Assembly: GCA_025642065.1 (NCBI GenBank)
Contig: JAODUP010000569.1
Span: 1 to 64,000 of the forward strand
Length of the DNA stretch: 64,000 bases
Source of the DNA: Paralvinella palmiformis
Taxonomy: Eukaryota > Annelida > Polychaeta > Terebellida > Alvinellidae
Direction of reading: 5' to 3'
In this document: piece by piece, positions 37,058 to 47,569 of the stretch
Numbering within the stretch: the stretch's first letter is position 1
Layout of the letters: each line of letters opens with the position of its first letter
Translations under genes and position numbers: made by a program
The notes under the pieces: generated by a model
Told to the model about the DNA's origin: nothing
The model's database searches: none
Seen by the model: only the letters and a program-made list of their open reading frames with translations

Positions 37058-39676
37058 ATAGCTCGAGTACGTAGGCAACATACTTGAATCCAAGTGTTAA
37101 TCAAAACAAAATGGGCAAGTATTCTGTGACCCCCCAACCCCCAACATTCCGCCCGAGTATTGAATGAAAGTACAAAAGTTCAAGAATCATCCATTTGTTT
37201 ATTCTTTACCTTTGTGTTGTTATTGTTCCTTACTGTCTATATTGTATTATTATTATATTTGTTTATATACCTCATATCTAAAGCAGTTTATCAGTTATCG
37301 TATTCTGATGGATGACATCACTTGTATCAGATATCCCCAAAACATTATTGCGCACTTTTGTTAAAAAATAATTTACTACCCGAGTTATACAGAACGACAA
37401 AGCTGCCCACAGCTCAACTTTAATGGTAAAACTATTATACTGACATAAACATTAACACTTAACTAACACTTATCCGCACTTCATTGTCGTAAGATGAACT
37501 GTTGTATATTTAACTCACTACGGTAGTAGTATAACACTCACCAGTAAACTTATTAATACCATATCCACTTTTTGTTGTATATTTTTGTCCTATCATATAC
37601 AAATGTTATACTCCATAATTATTTACCTGTTGTATTAAACCATTTAATTATGAAGCTTGTCGTTAATCTTTCCGTTGTTTCATGGTCGCATTTATTTTAG
37701 TAAATATAAAACTTGTCTATAAGTTGGAAAGCCATACTTTTTAGCGCCTTTATGGTTTAGTAAACATCATCGTGAACTCACATAATGAGTATTAATAACA
37801 ACAAAAATGTATGTGTTCCATCAGAAGCTATCCACGAAGAGTGACTCCACTGGAGTAGCATCAGAGTGTATCTTCTGTGTAGAAACAAAAGAAGTAAATA
37901 TCTGTGTACTTCTTTGACATCAGCAGGCATGAAATGTGCACTTTTTTAAGTATCGTCTTCCATAAATCACAACGATCTTTGCTTTCCACATCACACAGTA
38001 ACATGGACGTTATACAACACACAAAGTACCGGACGTAATTGAAAAACACTTTAACCATCACCACCCAATGTAAGATAGAATAGAGGGAAACTCTAAAATC
38101 TTATCAACCATAACTAGGTGTTATACTGTAAATTAAAATATGGCCAGACTTTCCGTCATCTATAAACATTGTGTTTATGGGTGCGCCATATATATTCAGT
38201 GAATGTTTTTTTCTTCTTCTCTTCAATATTAAACGCACTTATGGTAGGAAAGCAAACAGGTTTTATAGCCAGCAGTGTGTTTAAATGTGATAAATGAATA
38301 AACAGAACTCGAGTCACATTTTGTTATGGGAAATATTTCGACATTAAATACTTGAAGAAGGTATTTATTTGTTAAGCCATATGATGGGATATTACAGTGT
38401 CAAAGTCTTTGTTCGGGGACGACCAGTGTAATTAACTTGCCAACTTTAAAACTTAACTAGTTCGTTCAATTGGTAGCTAGACGTCTAGTTCATAGTTAAT
38501 CAAATTGATCTGCTATATTTTCAGAACATATCTGTGCATAATAGGTGTCTGAAAGGTTCTTTGTTTACATGCGTATATGCGCAGGCGCCGGCTCATGCGC
38601 GTGACATATTATTATTAAGCGCAAATCTGTATGCTATTCATCTGAACCGTCGAGTTGAACTATTAGAGAAAGTTCACCTTATCTAGAGGTATATATAATT
38701 GAACTTAAAACTGCCTGACCCCTGTGATTATAAACAGCCTGACCTCTGTGATCATAATAAGCCTGACCTCTGTGATCATAAACATACTAATGAGTGTTTA
38801 CCCAGAAGTTAGCAAAGCAGAACGTATTCAATTACTGATATAAAGAATCTTTATGACAAATAGAAGTACAATCACTGGCCGTAACACGGAATAGAAACGT
38901 AACCCGTAATAAGCAAGGTTATTAAAATTGCAATTTTTGGTCGTCGTTGAGATATGATGGTAATACGACCCTCTACTGTCATCTAATTTTGGGGCCTGGT
39001 CACCCCCCCCCCCTGCCTATCTTGTCTTCAGCTTTCTTTTGCTATAAAATAATAATCCCGTTCCAGAAGACAATAATAATAATAATACATTATTATTAGG
39101 CATCATTCCTCTAATTATTGGAAACAGACTGACTTATGTGGTAATGATGATCAATTTGGTATCCGGGAGCAGAACGTTCCAAATGAACCGGATTAAAGCA
39201 CCAAAGTCGCGTTGCTTAGTTCAACTCTGCATCATTAAATTGTTATTTACCGTGATTTTGTCGATTTTCAATAACATACCTTAAAGAGCTTATTTGTTAA
39301 ATAATCACCGCCATGTTAAACATATTTAACAAAACACAATCAGAAGATAGCATTTTTTAGTAATGTACTTATAGCAAGTCCAAGTACTTTCAATGTCAGG
39401 TACGAGTAGGTGACCTCTTCACTTAGAACCTTGTTATTTGCCCCATGTATGTTTGTGTGTCTGTGTATGTGTGCGTGCGTGTGTGGGGGCGTTTGTGTGT
39501 GAACCTATCATAGCCTATATATGTGACAGTATGCTTGCCGTGTTCTAATCAGTTGTTTGATTGAGCCGCCAACATACCATTATTAATGTGTATAAACTCT
39601 AATATTTACCTGTAACTAGGCACCACATGACCATCTCCAGCAAAACAGCAACACATAGTATCCGTTTTACGTCCAT
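31032..39676 (-). CDS. CTLR2: C-type lectin type I receptor (cytoplasmic exon not found)
   Basis: Inferred exons: signal peptide 39676-39610 (starts MDVKRILCVAVLLEMV); CTLD first half 33452-33293 (CDDDW, CYYV, TTWNDAEVQCQQ); CTLD second half 31975-31746 (DYWIGLKK, RWVWADG, then GNCVRI, NDC, LYLCEKG); linker 31466-31380 (ends YYVTVGGRHGLEL); transmembrane 31110-31032 (LPLVLSAIFIALVIIVDILA, then YYCKR). All junctions fit GT/AG, and phases match the paralogues (1-2-1-1-2). It is predicted to be a surface lectin with one CTLD, residues about 23-152, with the six-cysteine long form. The EPN/QPD Ca2+ motif is absent (WLDNGRVLTTGNC), so classical sugar binding is doubtful. The signal exon is 6.2 kb away and therefore less certain. 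No tail exon comparable to CTLR3/4 was found downstream; a weak candidate at about 30441 would add only RNERLYSADKQ. Confidence 0.75.
32575..32625 (+). mobile_element. SINE 3' end with (ATC)n tail
   Basis: TTTGTGGCCGTAAAACATCA followed by ATC repeats matches the 3' end of the SINE family at 40.3, 50.6 and 58.3 kb. Only the tail is preserved. Confidence 0.4.
32870..33065 (+). mobile_element. CR1/L2-like LINE 3' tail with (ATT)n
   Basis: TATTTAAGGTCGCTTTCACA, then TTTGAATGGCTCCTGCTAG and GAGGGCGCTTTATTAAATAT, ending in (ATT)n. Near-identical to the 3' end at 17.3-17.47 kb. It lies in the intron between the CTLD exons of CTLR2. Confidence 0.7.
36183..36925. mobile_element. Possible hAT-type non-autonomous element with TTTCTGCC palindromes
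   Basis: It begins CAGAGTTGGCAGTTTCTGCC. The right end, reverse-complemented, begins CAGGGTGGGGGTTTTCTGCT. The interior carries several GGCAGAAA/TTTCTGCC blocks shared with the element at 42.67-43.88 kb. No clear 8-bp duplication was found, so the ends are approximate. Confidence 0.4.
38705..38790. repeat. 27-bp tandem repeat, three units
   Basis: Three imperfect copies of GCCTGACCTCTGTGATCATA with short spacers. Confidence 0.8.
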
Positions 39677-40197
39677 CGTGTCACGATTATTACATTTCAG
39701 TCCGACATTTCGCTACATTCTATATCGATCCATTCACTCAAAGAGCAACTTGTTGTCTGTACTAAACCTGACACAGTTACAGGTTGGCCACATCACGTGG
39801 TCTCTCATCTATTGAAATGAGATGCATCACTGAGCTCGTAGCTGGGGCAATTATAAGTTAATTGTATGATGACATGATGACCGGCTTTATGTGTAAACAG
39901 ACTGATAACACACACACACCCACACACCCACAGAGAGAGAGAGAGAGAGAGATACATACACAGACGCACACACGCACGCACGCACACTCACACACCCAAA
40001 CTGTCTCTGACTAAAAAGATGTTTTAAATTATATTTTATGTCGTTGAGTCATTTAGCTCTATTAGGGACTGGTGAGACATTACACATGTCTCAGCAAGAA
40101 AAGTCGCCACTCTGGATTCAGTCCCCTGAAGAAACGTCCAGAGTTTGAATTCACGGTTCGAGATGCTCTGTGCCTGTGCCTTATAATACACAGCTAA

Positions 40198-40199
<2 letters not shown>

Positions 40200-40232
<33 letters not shown>

Positions 40233-40415
40233 GATAGATAGATAGATAGCCGAAACAAAAGTGTCTTACGGCCCCTTTAGTGCACATGATAGGCTAAATG
40301 GCCCGGGCGACCGCCAAAGGTAATGAAGTTAAGTCAAAGATAAAACACCCTTTAGATATGCACACACCGTGATTTGAACCAACGCGCTACCAACTAGACC
40401 ACGGAGATGCCTCTG
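40200..40415 (-). mobile_element. tRNA-derived SINE, copy 2
   Basis: On the minus strand, CCGTGGTCTAGTTGGTAGCG (A-box region) and GGTTCAAATC (B box) at about 40410-40370 form a tRNA-like head. The family body CATATCTAAAGGGTGTTTTA follows, then GGCCATTTAGCCTATCATG and GGCCGTAAGAC, then (TATC)n, (TA)n and (GT)n tails to 40200. Confidence 0.7.
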
Positions 40416-40496
40416 TTATGTTATGGAAAACATTAGGAAAATATACAGAAATACGTAACACCATTCCCTCATAAATATATAACACTGAGTTAGCAA

Positions 40497-40672
40497 GGAT
40501 GATAGAGTGAGTGAGTGGATGAGAGTCAGTGAGTGAGTGAGTGAGTGAGTGAGTGAGTGAGTGAGTGAGTGAGTGAGTGAGTGAGTGAGTGAGTGAGTGA
40601 GAGTGAGAGAGTGAGTGAGTGAGTGAGTGAGTGAGTGAGTGAGTGAGTGAGTGAGTGAGTGAGTGAGTGAGT
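40497..40672. repeat. (GAGT)n tetranucleotide tract
   Basis: About 170 bp of GAGT/GTGA tandem repeats with a single GAGAGTGAGAGA interruption near 40600. It lies just 3' of the CTLR3 stop codon. Confidence 0.95.
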
Positions 40673-40725
40673 CAATTAGTCAGTCAATGATTAGCAAGAA
40701 AAAATTTAAAACATTCACTAAACAA

Positions 40726-41376
40726 TCAGTAAACAGTACGATTTTCATAAGCCATATTTTCAAACATTTCTAAATCGTTCAAATCTGACGGCGGCGCCAT
40801 CTCGTCCGTCACAGATTCTTCCGCGTTGGCACTTTGATAATTTGGGTTATCATGCAGTTCCAAATTAGCAGGGTCTGTTCTGGCACCCCCCATCGCAGTA
40901 TCATCATTATTGGTACCCGATCCGAAACGCACAATGGGTATCACATCATCCTGTCTATCGTATATGGGATTATCTACTCTAGTTAAAGGCGCGGATATTG
41001 GCTTTGTCCTTATACTTGTGTAGACATGTTCATCTAGTCGGTTGTCACCGTCGTCATCCTGTCTGTTGTTCCGTAGCCCATTATTTTCACGTCCTCTGTC
41101 AACAATGTCTCGTCTTCCACTAATTCCATGTTCATTATGTCTCCGTTCGTCCGATGTATTATTCTCATGTCCAATGTCACCTTGCCTGTTTCCTTCAATC
41201 GTTGGATCACTCGCCTGTACGTTGTGCTCAGTAGGTTCGTCGTACACTACCTCCAGAGTTGGCTCAGAAGGGCTAAGAGGTGGTACATTGTTAGTACTTT
41301 GTGCTGTAAACTGTGATCTGGTCTTCTTCCTAAAAACAAAATATTGCACGCACATGCCATAATATTTTGAAGAAAC

Positions 41377-41423
<47 letters not shown>

Positions 41424-44202
41424 CTCTGCTGGAAAAGCTCATACATCAACGACGACCTTTGGCAATCTCAACCGGATGCTAATTGTTATTGTATGTGTTT
41501 GCCATCAAAGAATTTCGGATCCTCATAATGGAATTTGGAAAGCCTGCTAGCAAGAGTGTTTTATTAAATCTTCATTATTATTAATATCATTATTATTATT
41601 AAATAACCGCTAAGACAAGACCCATCGAACTAACTCCACCTACTAGGTGGACGGATGAATCACCGAAAAGTGTCGGTAGATGTTTGAGATCGTCATAGGT
41701 TACGATATATGCCTGAACAATAAAGATAACTGATTATGTAAGGAGAAGTAGCATTACCTTTTGAAGTAGATGACGACCGCAGCCAGAACAACAGCCACTA
41801 AGACAGCCACTAATATGACTCCGACAGATATATATAAAGCTGCAAATAATAAGAGATTTCTCTATCATCATGTTTTGCGGCGAAATGTCCCGTACACAAT
41901 AATACAGCTCTGATTTATTATCATAATGTCTTGAATTAATTTCAACTCATACCTGACCCTGGACCTTTAACTTTGCCATATTCCGGTCGTCCGCTGCTAC
42001 CTGTAGTTCGTATGACAAAATATGTAACTTAATTTATTGCTAATATAAATATTGTATCGGTTGCTGCGTTGCTATTAGCTACGCCAATGGAAAAATGGAA
42101 TCGAAAGAATCCTGAACTAAGTACGAAGCTAATTTTAGCATTTAAAAATATTTAGAATATAGTAATTATGGACGCATTGCATGTTTATTATATTTGTGAA
42201 TTGTATGACTAGGTCGAATTGGTAAATATTCAGTGATATTCACGTTGGTCAACTTAGAGAACTCGCTTATTGAAATACTCAACAAATGCCTACCTTTCTT
42301 GCATATGAAATGGAATGGATAATCGTCGTAAGAACGACCGCAAGCTGTTTTTCTCCAATCCTCTTGTGAAAATATTCTGGCACAATATTCCGAGTCTTCG
42401 GTACCATTAAGAGAAATAGGATTGTATCCAACTTCGTGGCCATCTACCCACATCCAAACCCAAGATGAATTAGTCGACGATTTCTTTGTCTTGAGGCCAA
42501 TCCAGTAATCAGCAGAAGATATGTTCCTATGAATAGCATATACATTTGGTATTATTTATCACATGATATTACAGCCTTCAGCTTGGTATTTGTAGACCTC
42601 GGTTTATAGACCGACCTATTATAATGGTTGTCTTTCACACATGGTTTTATTTACGTGCTTAAAATCAGGGTGGGCTTTGAATATGTTGAACGTTATGTGG
42701 TAAAGTGGAAAGATACCTTTCTGCCGGGAAGAAATGGCAGAAACTGAGGAGAAACTTCCAGATGTGTTTATTTTAAGGTGCAAAGCATAACCATGTGTAA
42801 GCCATGGTATCACCAAGTATATTTGTATAGGGATACAATTAAATTATTAATGTTTTCATCTGTTTAATACTGTTGAAGAAAAACAACAAAGTGCCACCTA
42901 GACATAATCTCACTGTCTACTTCCCTTGAATATGTTAATTATGATGTGGTAAAGTGTAAAACAAAACTACAAACCTGGAAGATAAAGCAATTTTTCCGGC
43001 CACAATATTCAACATTTACAAAGTATAAATGTGTATGTCATAAGTGCACCTCAAGAGACTATATGTAAATGATGACATTATTGTTTTGTTGTTCGGGAGA
43101 ATCCCCAGGCTGTTGCCTATTCGGCACAGCCTCTATGTTGGAGTGGTTGAGAAACCTCCTGATGATCAGCCAACATATCTGCTCAAGAATAACTAACTAA
43201 TCTGCTGAGATTGATAAGCCATCAGTGGCACATTAATCTAGCCAATATGAAGTATATCTACCACATTATAATTAGGCAGTGCAGATACTTCCCTATGTTA
43301 TGGTGTAATAACGATCATACACCAATCACCCACTGCTGCATATTAAATATGCAGCAGTGGGTGAGTGTTATTACACAACAGCATCTCTTCACAGTGATAC
43401 ATACATGTCCTTATTACAACAGACTACATGATGTTGTCAGTAGTATTCAAACATGGCTAGACACATCATCACCCTCCTCCTAGTTGATTGGGTATTTGAT
43501 AGTGCTATTTTGGCTTCCATAACAAAGCAGTTATTATAAAATTAAATTTATTCAGCATTATAATGTATATTACTGCACAGATACTAGAAATAAATAATGT
43601 CAATCTTTTATCTCACAATCTTAAACGTAATGAATAATTGACATACACTTTAAATAGGTATGTGGCATGTGGACAATATTTATAATTAAATAACTTGTGC
43701 TTATGTGTATTGGTTTCAAACTGTTAAAGTCTCCATTAATTGTGTATTTTCATGGCAATTTTCCCCAAATTTAGTTTCTGCCATTTCTCCCCTGGGCAGA
43801 AGGTATTTCTGCCGTATCGGCAGAACCTGGGTAATTACCGTGATTTTTACCGTGTATGGGAGTAACCTGCCAACCCTGCTTAAAATAGATCTTTAGACCG
43901 TGGAGTAGTTCATATTACTTAGACTGGCTAATACAGCTGTTAATGTGACTCATAGACAGATAGACAGACTGACTGACAGACAGCTGGATTGACAGAAAGA
44001 AAGATGTTCAGAAAGTTGGATATAGCAGCAAATAAACAGACAGGGACTGTATATAAATAAATTACGGACGGGTATTTAGATAGGTATATACATAGAAACA
44101 TAGACAAAAACCGACACTTACAAATAGAGAGACAGACAGAGACATAGGTAGGTAGACATAGACTGATAGATACCAGCGCGCACGCACGTATGCACGCAAG
44201 TA

Positions 44203-44244
<42 letters not shown>

Positions 44245-44814
44245 CATATAAATGGGTAGATAGACTGAAAAGGTGACATATATATTGACAGAGATAGTAC
44301 ATACCAAACGGTGGCGATGAAGTCTCCTTCCTCTGTACTCAATATACTTGCTAGATTAGCGTCCATTTGTTGGCATATCGTGTTGGCCTCATACCACGTG
44401 ACATTATTGTTAGAGAAGTAATAACAAGAGCTACTGTTCTCGTACCAGCCATTGTCACATGACCCTGTTAGGTGATACAATGATTGTAAATTTCACAACA
44501 AGGATTGTGTGATACAGGCGAACCTGCGGCATATATGCCTGTATATTATCTATGCACACACATGAGACTAATATATATATATATATATATATATATCACA
44601 CACACACGTGTAGGTATGTGTGTTGTGTGTATGCATGTTTGACGACATAAGAGAACATTATCCCGGTTTGTGTGTGTGTGTGTGTAAGTCTAAGAATAAA
44701 CCTATTGTTAATTGGTGAAAATAGACAGATCAGAAACCTATATTTACCATAACTAAAATGCCACAAAATGGTCAATATCCACAACTCCAAAATAAATCTA
44801 GTTCGTAATATCAT
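40726..44814 (-). CDS. CTLR3: C-type lectin type I signalling receptor, about 397 residues
   Basis: Inferred exons: signal peptide 44814-44748 (FILELWILTILWHF core); CTLD first half 44464-44305 (CDNGW, CYYF, TWYEANTICQQ); CTLD second half 42526-42294 (DYWIGLK, SWVWMWVDG, EYCARI, FHFICKKG); 16-residue linker 42000-41953; transmembrane 41839-41758 (LYISVGVILVAVLVAVVLAA then VIYFKR); cytoplasmic tail 41329-40726. Lengths sum to 398 codons including the stop, with no frame break. The CTLD spans residues about 23-153, has six cysteines and NSS, NVT, NISS and NGT glycosylation sites, and lacks EPN/QPD. The roughly 200-residue acidic tail has tyrosines in YDEP, YTSI, NPIY, NPNY and YENR contexts, plus a C-terminal Tyr. 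It is predicted to be a plasma-membrane lectin-like receptor that signals through SH2/PTB adaptors. The ligand is unknown. A start one codon-pair upstream would be GTG, so the ATG at 44814 is preferred. Confidence 0.82.
41343..41420. repeat. (ATT)n tract
   Basis: ATT trinucleotide repeat at about 41378-41420 in the intron before the CTLR3 tail exon. Read through, it adds a spurious poly-Asn stretch to that exon. Confidence 0.9.
41525..41600 (+). mobile_element. LINE 3' tail (diverged)
   Basis: TTTGGAAAGCCTGCTAGCAA, then GTTTTATTAAATCTTCATTA and ATT repeats resemble the LINE 3' ends at 17.4 and 33.0 kb. It lies in the intron between the CTLR3 transmembrane and tail exons. Confidence 0.45.
42666..43878. 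mobile_element. Non-autonomous hAT element with perfect 8-bp target-site duplication
   Basis: It begins CAGGGTGGGCTTTG and ends TAACCTGCCAACCCTG (reverse complement CAGGGTTGGCAGGTTA), giving imperfect hAT-style inverted termini. The octamer CTTAAAAT flanks both sides (42658-42665 and 43879-43886). Length is 1,213 bp, with no transposase frame and several GGCAGAAA/TTTCTGCC palindromes. It sits in the intron separating the two CTLD exons of CTLR3. Confidence 0.85.
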
Positions 44815-44899
44815 TGCCACAAAATGTAAGCATTCACCTGTACCGTCGTGATTTTCTTTTAAGTCTGACCGTTATATTAAGGTTAAACGAGTAAAATAT

Positions 44900-45230
44900 T
44901 GCAAGCCAGGTTGACCTTAACTAATATACTGCTTCTAAAATGTTGGGTGTTTTAAAGATACAGTATAAGCTAATTTAAAGCAAACGTATAAGGTAACCAT
45001 TCGCACCCACAGAAGACACTAACATTACCATAGCACTGCTAGGGTTTCTCTGCTGATTGGTAATGAATTCCACGATTTCTGTGTAATAATGTTTTTTTGT
45101 GTGAAGTAAAAGATATACTGATGGTGCAGTGCCTTTTGTGGAAGTGTATATCTTATACCTGGCAAAAAGCCCAGTTGGTTGATCTTAAGACATTTTCTTT
45201 TCAGTCACTGAGGCTAAGAAGTGGATTCCC

Positions 45231-45269
<39 letters not shown>

Positions 45270-46550
45270 TGTGTGTGCGTCACACACCAACAGATATCAT
45301 CTTTATCTATCATCCCAGTATATCATGCATATCATTTTAATGTACAGGTTCAGTTGTGAAAGGAACACCCCAAAGATATTGGCAGAATATATTCAATTAT
45401 GATACAATTAAGACATCGTATACGAAAATATATATAATATCTTCACTGAAACAGATAGCATAGTGATCATTATGTTGAATTGTAACGCAAAAATATTTTC
45501 TTTGCCGTTCATATTTTCGGAATTAATCTGTGGATAAATCAAGCACTGACATCAACTTCTATTTAAATGGCTGTTGCCAGTGCATCACGAAAAGTAATTG
45601 AAATAGATCAGAGAGATCAATTAGTATAAATTGGGTTACCTTTGCAAAGTAATATTTACTTATCTTAAATAGGTCTAAAAATGGTCAAAAGAAGAGAAAA
45701 TAGAACATCCTGATTTCAGACAGAGCAAAGCCTGGTGGTAGAGGTTTATGACTAATGATACACGCACGTCCCCCTTCTTTGTGTGTGTCTGTGTACGTGT
45801 ATGCATGTGTGGTTGATGCCTTAGGTACAATAGACCAAGACCAATATGTGCATTAATATCTATCATTCCACAGATCTATCCATTAGTACATTTATATATC
45901 CATAATCCTAAGCCGGGTTATTTGGTCTGGGTGACTCATCAGTCATTGAGACACAGACTATCCACTATATCTAGGCGCATGCTATACATAATATCCTCTA
46001 TTATTTAATATGTGTTTCGTTTGTTTTAAATAGATAATATTTATGCGAAACAGAAATATTCCGTTTAATTATTCAGGTTATTAATTAGATTCAGTTTGGA
46101 CATAACAGGGTGGTCATTGTATTAACGCAGCATCCTACATAGGTGAATCCGGATGGATTTATTAGATTTATATAGACACGATCACCTGGTATGTTGATGT
46201 CTGTGGCATTTCTGGAGACATCCTCTTCGCCTCTGTGGTACGTACGATTGAGAATTGAGTACACTATCTATAAACATGGAGGTGAAATACATTAAAATAG
46301 TACACCGCGTTCTTGTCGTCTTTCTGACGTTGTCCTCTTTTTTCAAGAAAGCCCAAATATAATCAAAATTGTTTATATTTTAATTCAAAATATAGTCATA
46401 TTCCAATGACAGCAAAATGATAACAGGGATGTATCTTTGTATCTTGGCGGATCAAAGTCAACGACGAACTTTATATTTCACAAATTATGTCAATGATGAT
46501 CGTAGAGATTGTGTAGATAATATTATCAAAATATAAGCTCATCACGGAGC
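44900..46550. other. Intergenic, no gene recognised
   Basis: Upstream flank of CTLR3. Contains a (CT)n(GT)n microsatellite at 45232-45277. No promoter motif could be assigned with confidence. Confidence 0.4.
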
Positions 46551-46559
46551 TCAGCGCCT

Positions 46560-46570
46560 CACAAATACAA

Positions 46571-46610
<40 letters not shown>

Positions 46611-46944
46611 ATATATATATAATCATAATACATATTTATAAGCACCCTATTCAGCTAGAAGCTGCTCTAAAGTGCTTTACAATATTATTTACAATATTAT
46701 TATCCCTGACTCGGACCTGTTTCCACCCAGCACATATCTCAACTCTCAAGGGAGTATACAACGCATGCTGCCATTATAGGCGCAAAGCGTTACTCAAACA
46801 CATAGCCATCGCGTCTTGTCAGGTGCTCATTTTTTATGGATGAGTGAACCAGTCGCCACATGACAGTATTGCAGCTCACGGAACCTCGAACCCACGACCA
46901 TTCGGCTACGAGTCCTACGCTCTAACTAACTGCGCTATCACGGC

Positions 46945-46952
<8 letters not shown>
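46560..46952 (-). mobile_element. tRNA-derived SINE with LINE-like 3' tail
   Basis: On the minus strand it starts at about 46952 with a tRNA-like head: TAGCGCAGTTAGTTAGAGC (A box) and GTCGTGGGTTCGAGGTTCC (B box). About 250 bp of body follows. The 3' end GTAAAGCACTTTAGAGCAGC, then GGGTGCTTATAAATATGTAT resembles the 3' ends of LINEs at 50.4 and 57.0 kb, as expected for a SINE mobilised by a partner LINE. A (TA)n tract follows at 46573-46606. Confidence 0.75.

Positions 46953-47025
<73 letters not shown>
46949..47025. repeat. (TA)n microsatellite
   Basis: Uninterrupted TA tract of about 75 bp at the 5' side of the SINE. Confidence 0.95.
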
Positions 47026-47028
<3 letters not shown>

Positions 47029-47467
47029 CCCTAAATCACAGAACAGGGTTATCTTAGTGCCAAACACCGGAAATGTATTTATTTTCGCGATGGCTAAGTC
47101 AGACATTATTATTCGTGTTATTAGCATGTCAAAAAACACAGTTGTTATCGCGGTATATTTCTTATTTACTTTAAAGTGCCTACTTGGTGTTTTTCTCACT
47201 AATTACTTTCTAAACTCACAATAATTCTTTGTCCAGACATCTCAGACTGTATCTAGAAACCAGCATCTAACACACGTAATTAACAAACACCAATGCCAAA
47301 ATCGATGTCATTGGGAAGGTCTTATTTAGATAATTAGACACTCGGAGAATAACGTATTATGCGTAATATTAACTAGTTTCATATTATGGTGATTTCGGAA
47401 TATAATAAAATGTTTTTCCAAATGTCCAGCCATATGCATACTTCAAGACCAGTAATCTTCACTTAGG

Positions 47468-47560
47468 CCATGGCTAAGTCGGCATTCCGGCCACTTTTGG
47501 GCACATGGTAAGCTAAATGGCCCGTAAAGCTATTCGATGATAGATCTTCATTACAATTGC
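47468..47560 (-). mobile_element. SINE fragment (40.3-kb family)
   Basis: GGCCACTTTTGGGCACATGG, then GCTAAATGGCCCG on the plus strand is the reverse complement of the family's 3' body. The tRNA-like head is missing. Confidence 0.5.
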
Positions 47561-47569
47561 AAAACAAAC

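Larger units (their letters stand above)
33515..39600. other. Presumed CTLR2 first intron; no other gene recognised
   Basis: Holds ATC/ATT trinucleotide tracts (33515-33590), (CA)n tracts (33835-33850), CTCA-rich sequence at 34800-34870, CT/GT microsatellites at 35285-35340 and (GT)n at 37025-37053. A 27-bp triple repeat lies at 38705-38790. The ORFs here are short and unrecognised. Confidence 0.5.

Noticed and set aside
37861..38064. Minus-strand frame starting with a hydrophobic segment, considered as a signal-peptide exon
   Set aside because: No phase-1 donor follows the hydrophobic stretch, and CTLR2 already has a better signal exon at 39676-39610.
41330..41442. N-terminal Met and poly-Asn extension of the CTLR3 tail frame
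   Set aside because: The paralogue comparison and a TTTTTAG acceptor place the exon start at 41329. The upstream part is intron containing (ATT)n.
42850..43490. Possible extra gene inside the CTLR3 intron (90-residue plus-strand frame)
   Set aside because: The sequence lies wholly within the hAT element defined by the CTTAAAAT duplication.
46190..46262. Minus-strand exon-like stretch reading YHRGEEDVSRNATDINIPG before a GT
   Set aside because: It resembles a phase-1 linker exon but has no convincing acceptor and no neighbouring CTLD or membrane exon.
46880..46952. tRNA gene candidate
   Set aside because: The A and B boxes are present, but the sequence continues into a SINE body and LINE-like tail, and the cloverleaf pairing is incomplete.
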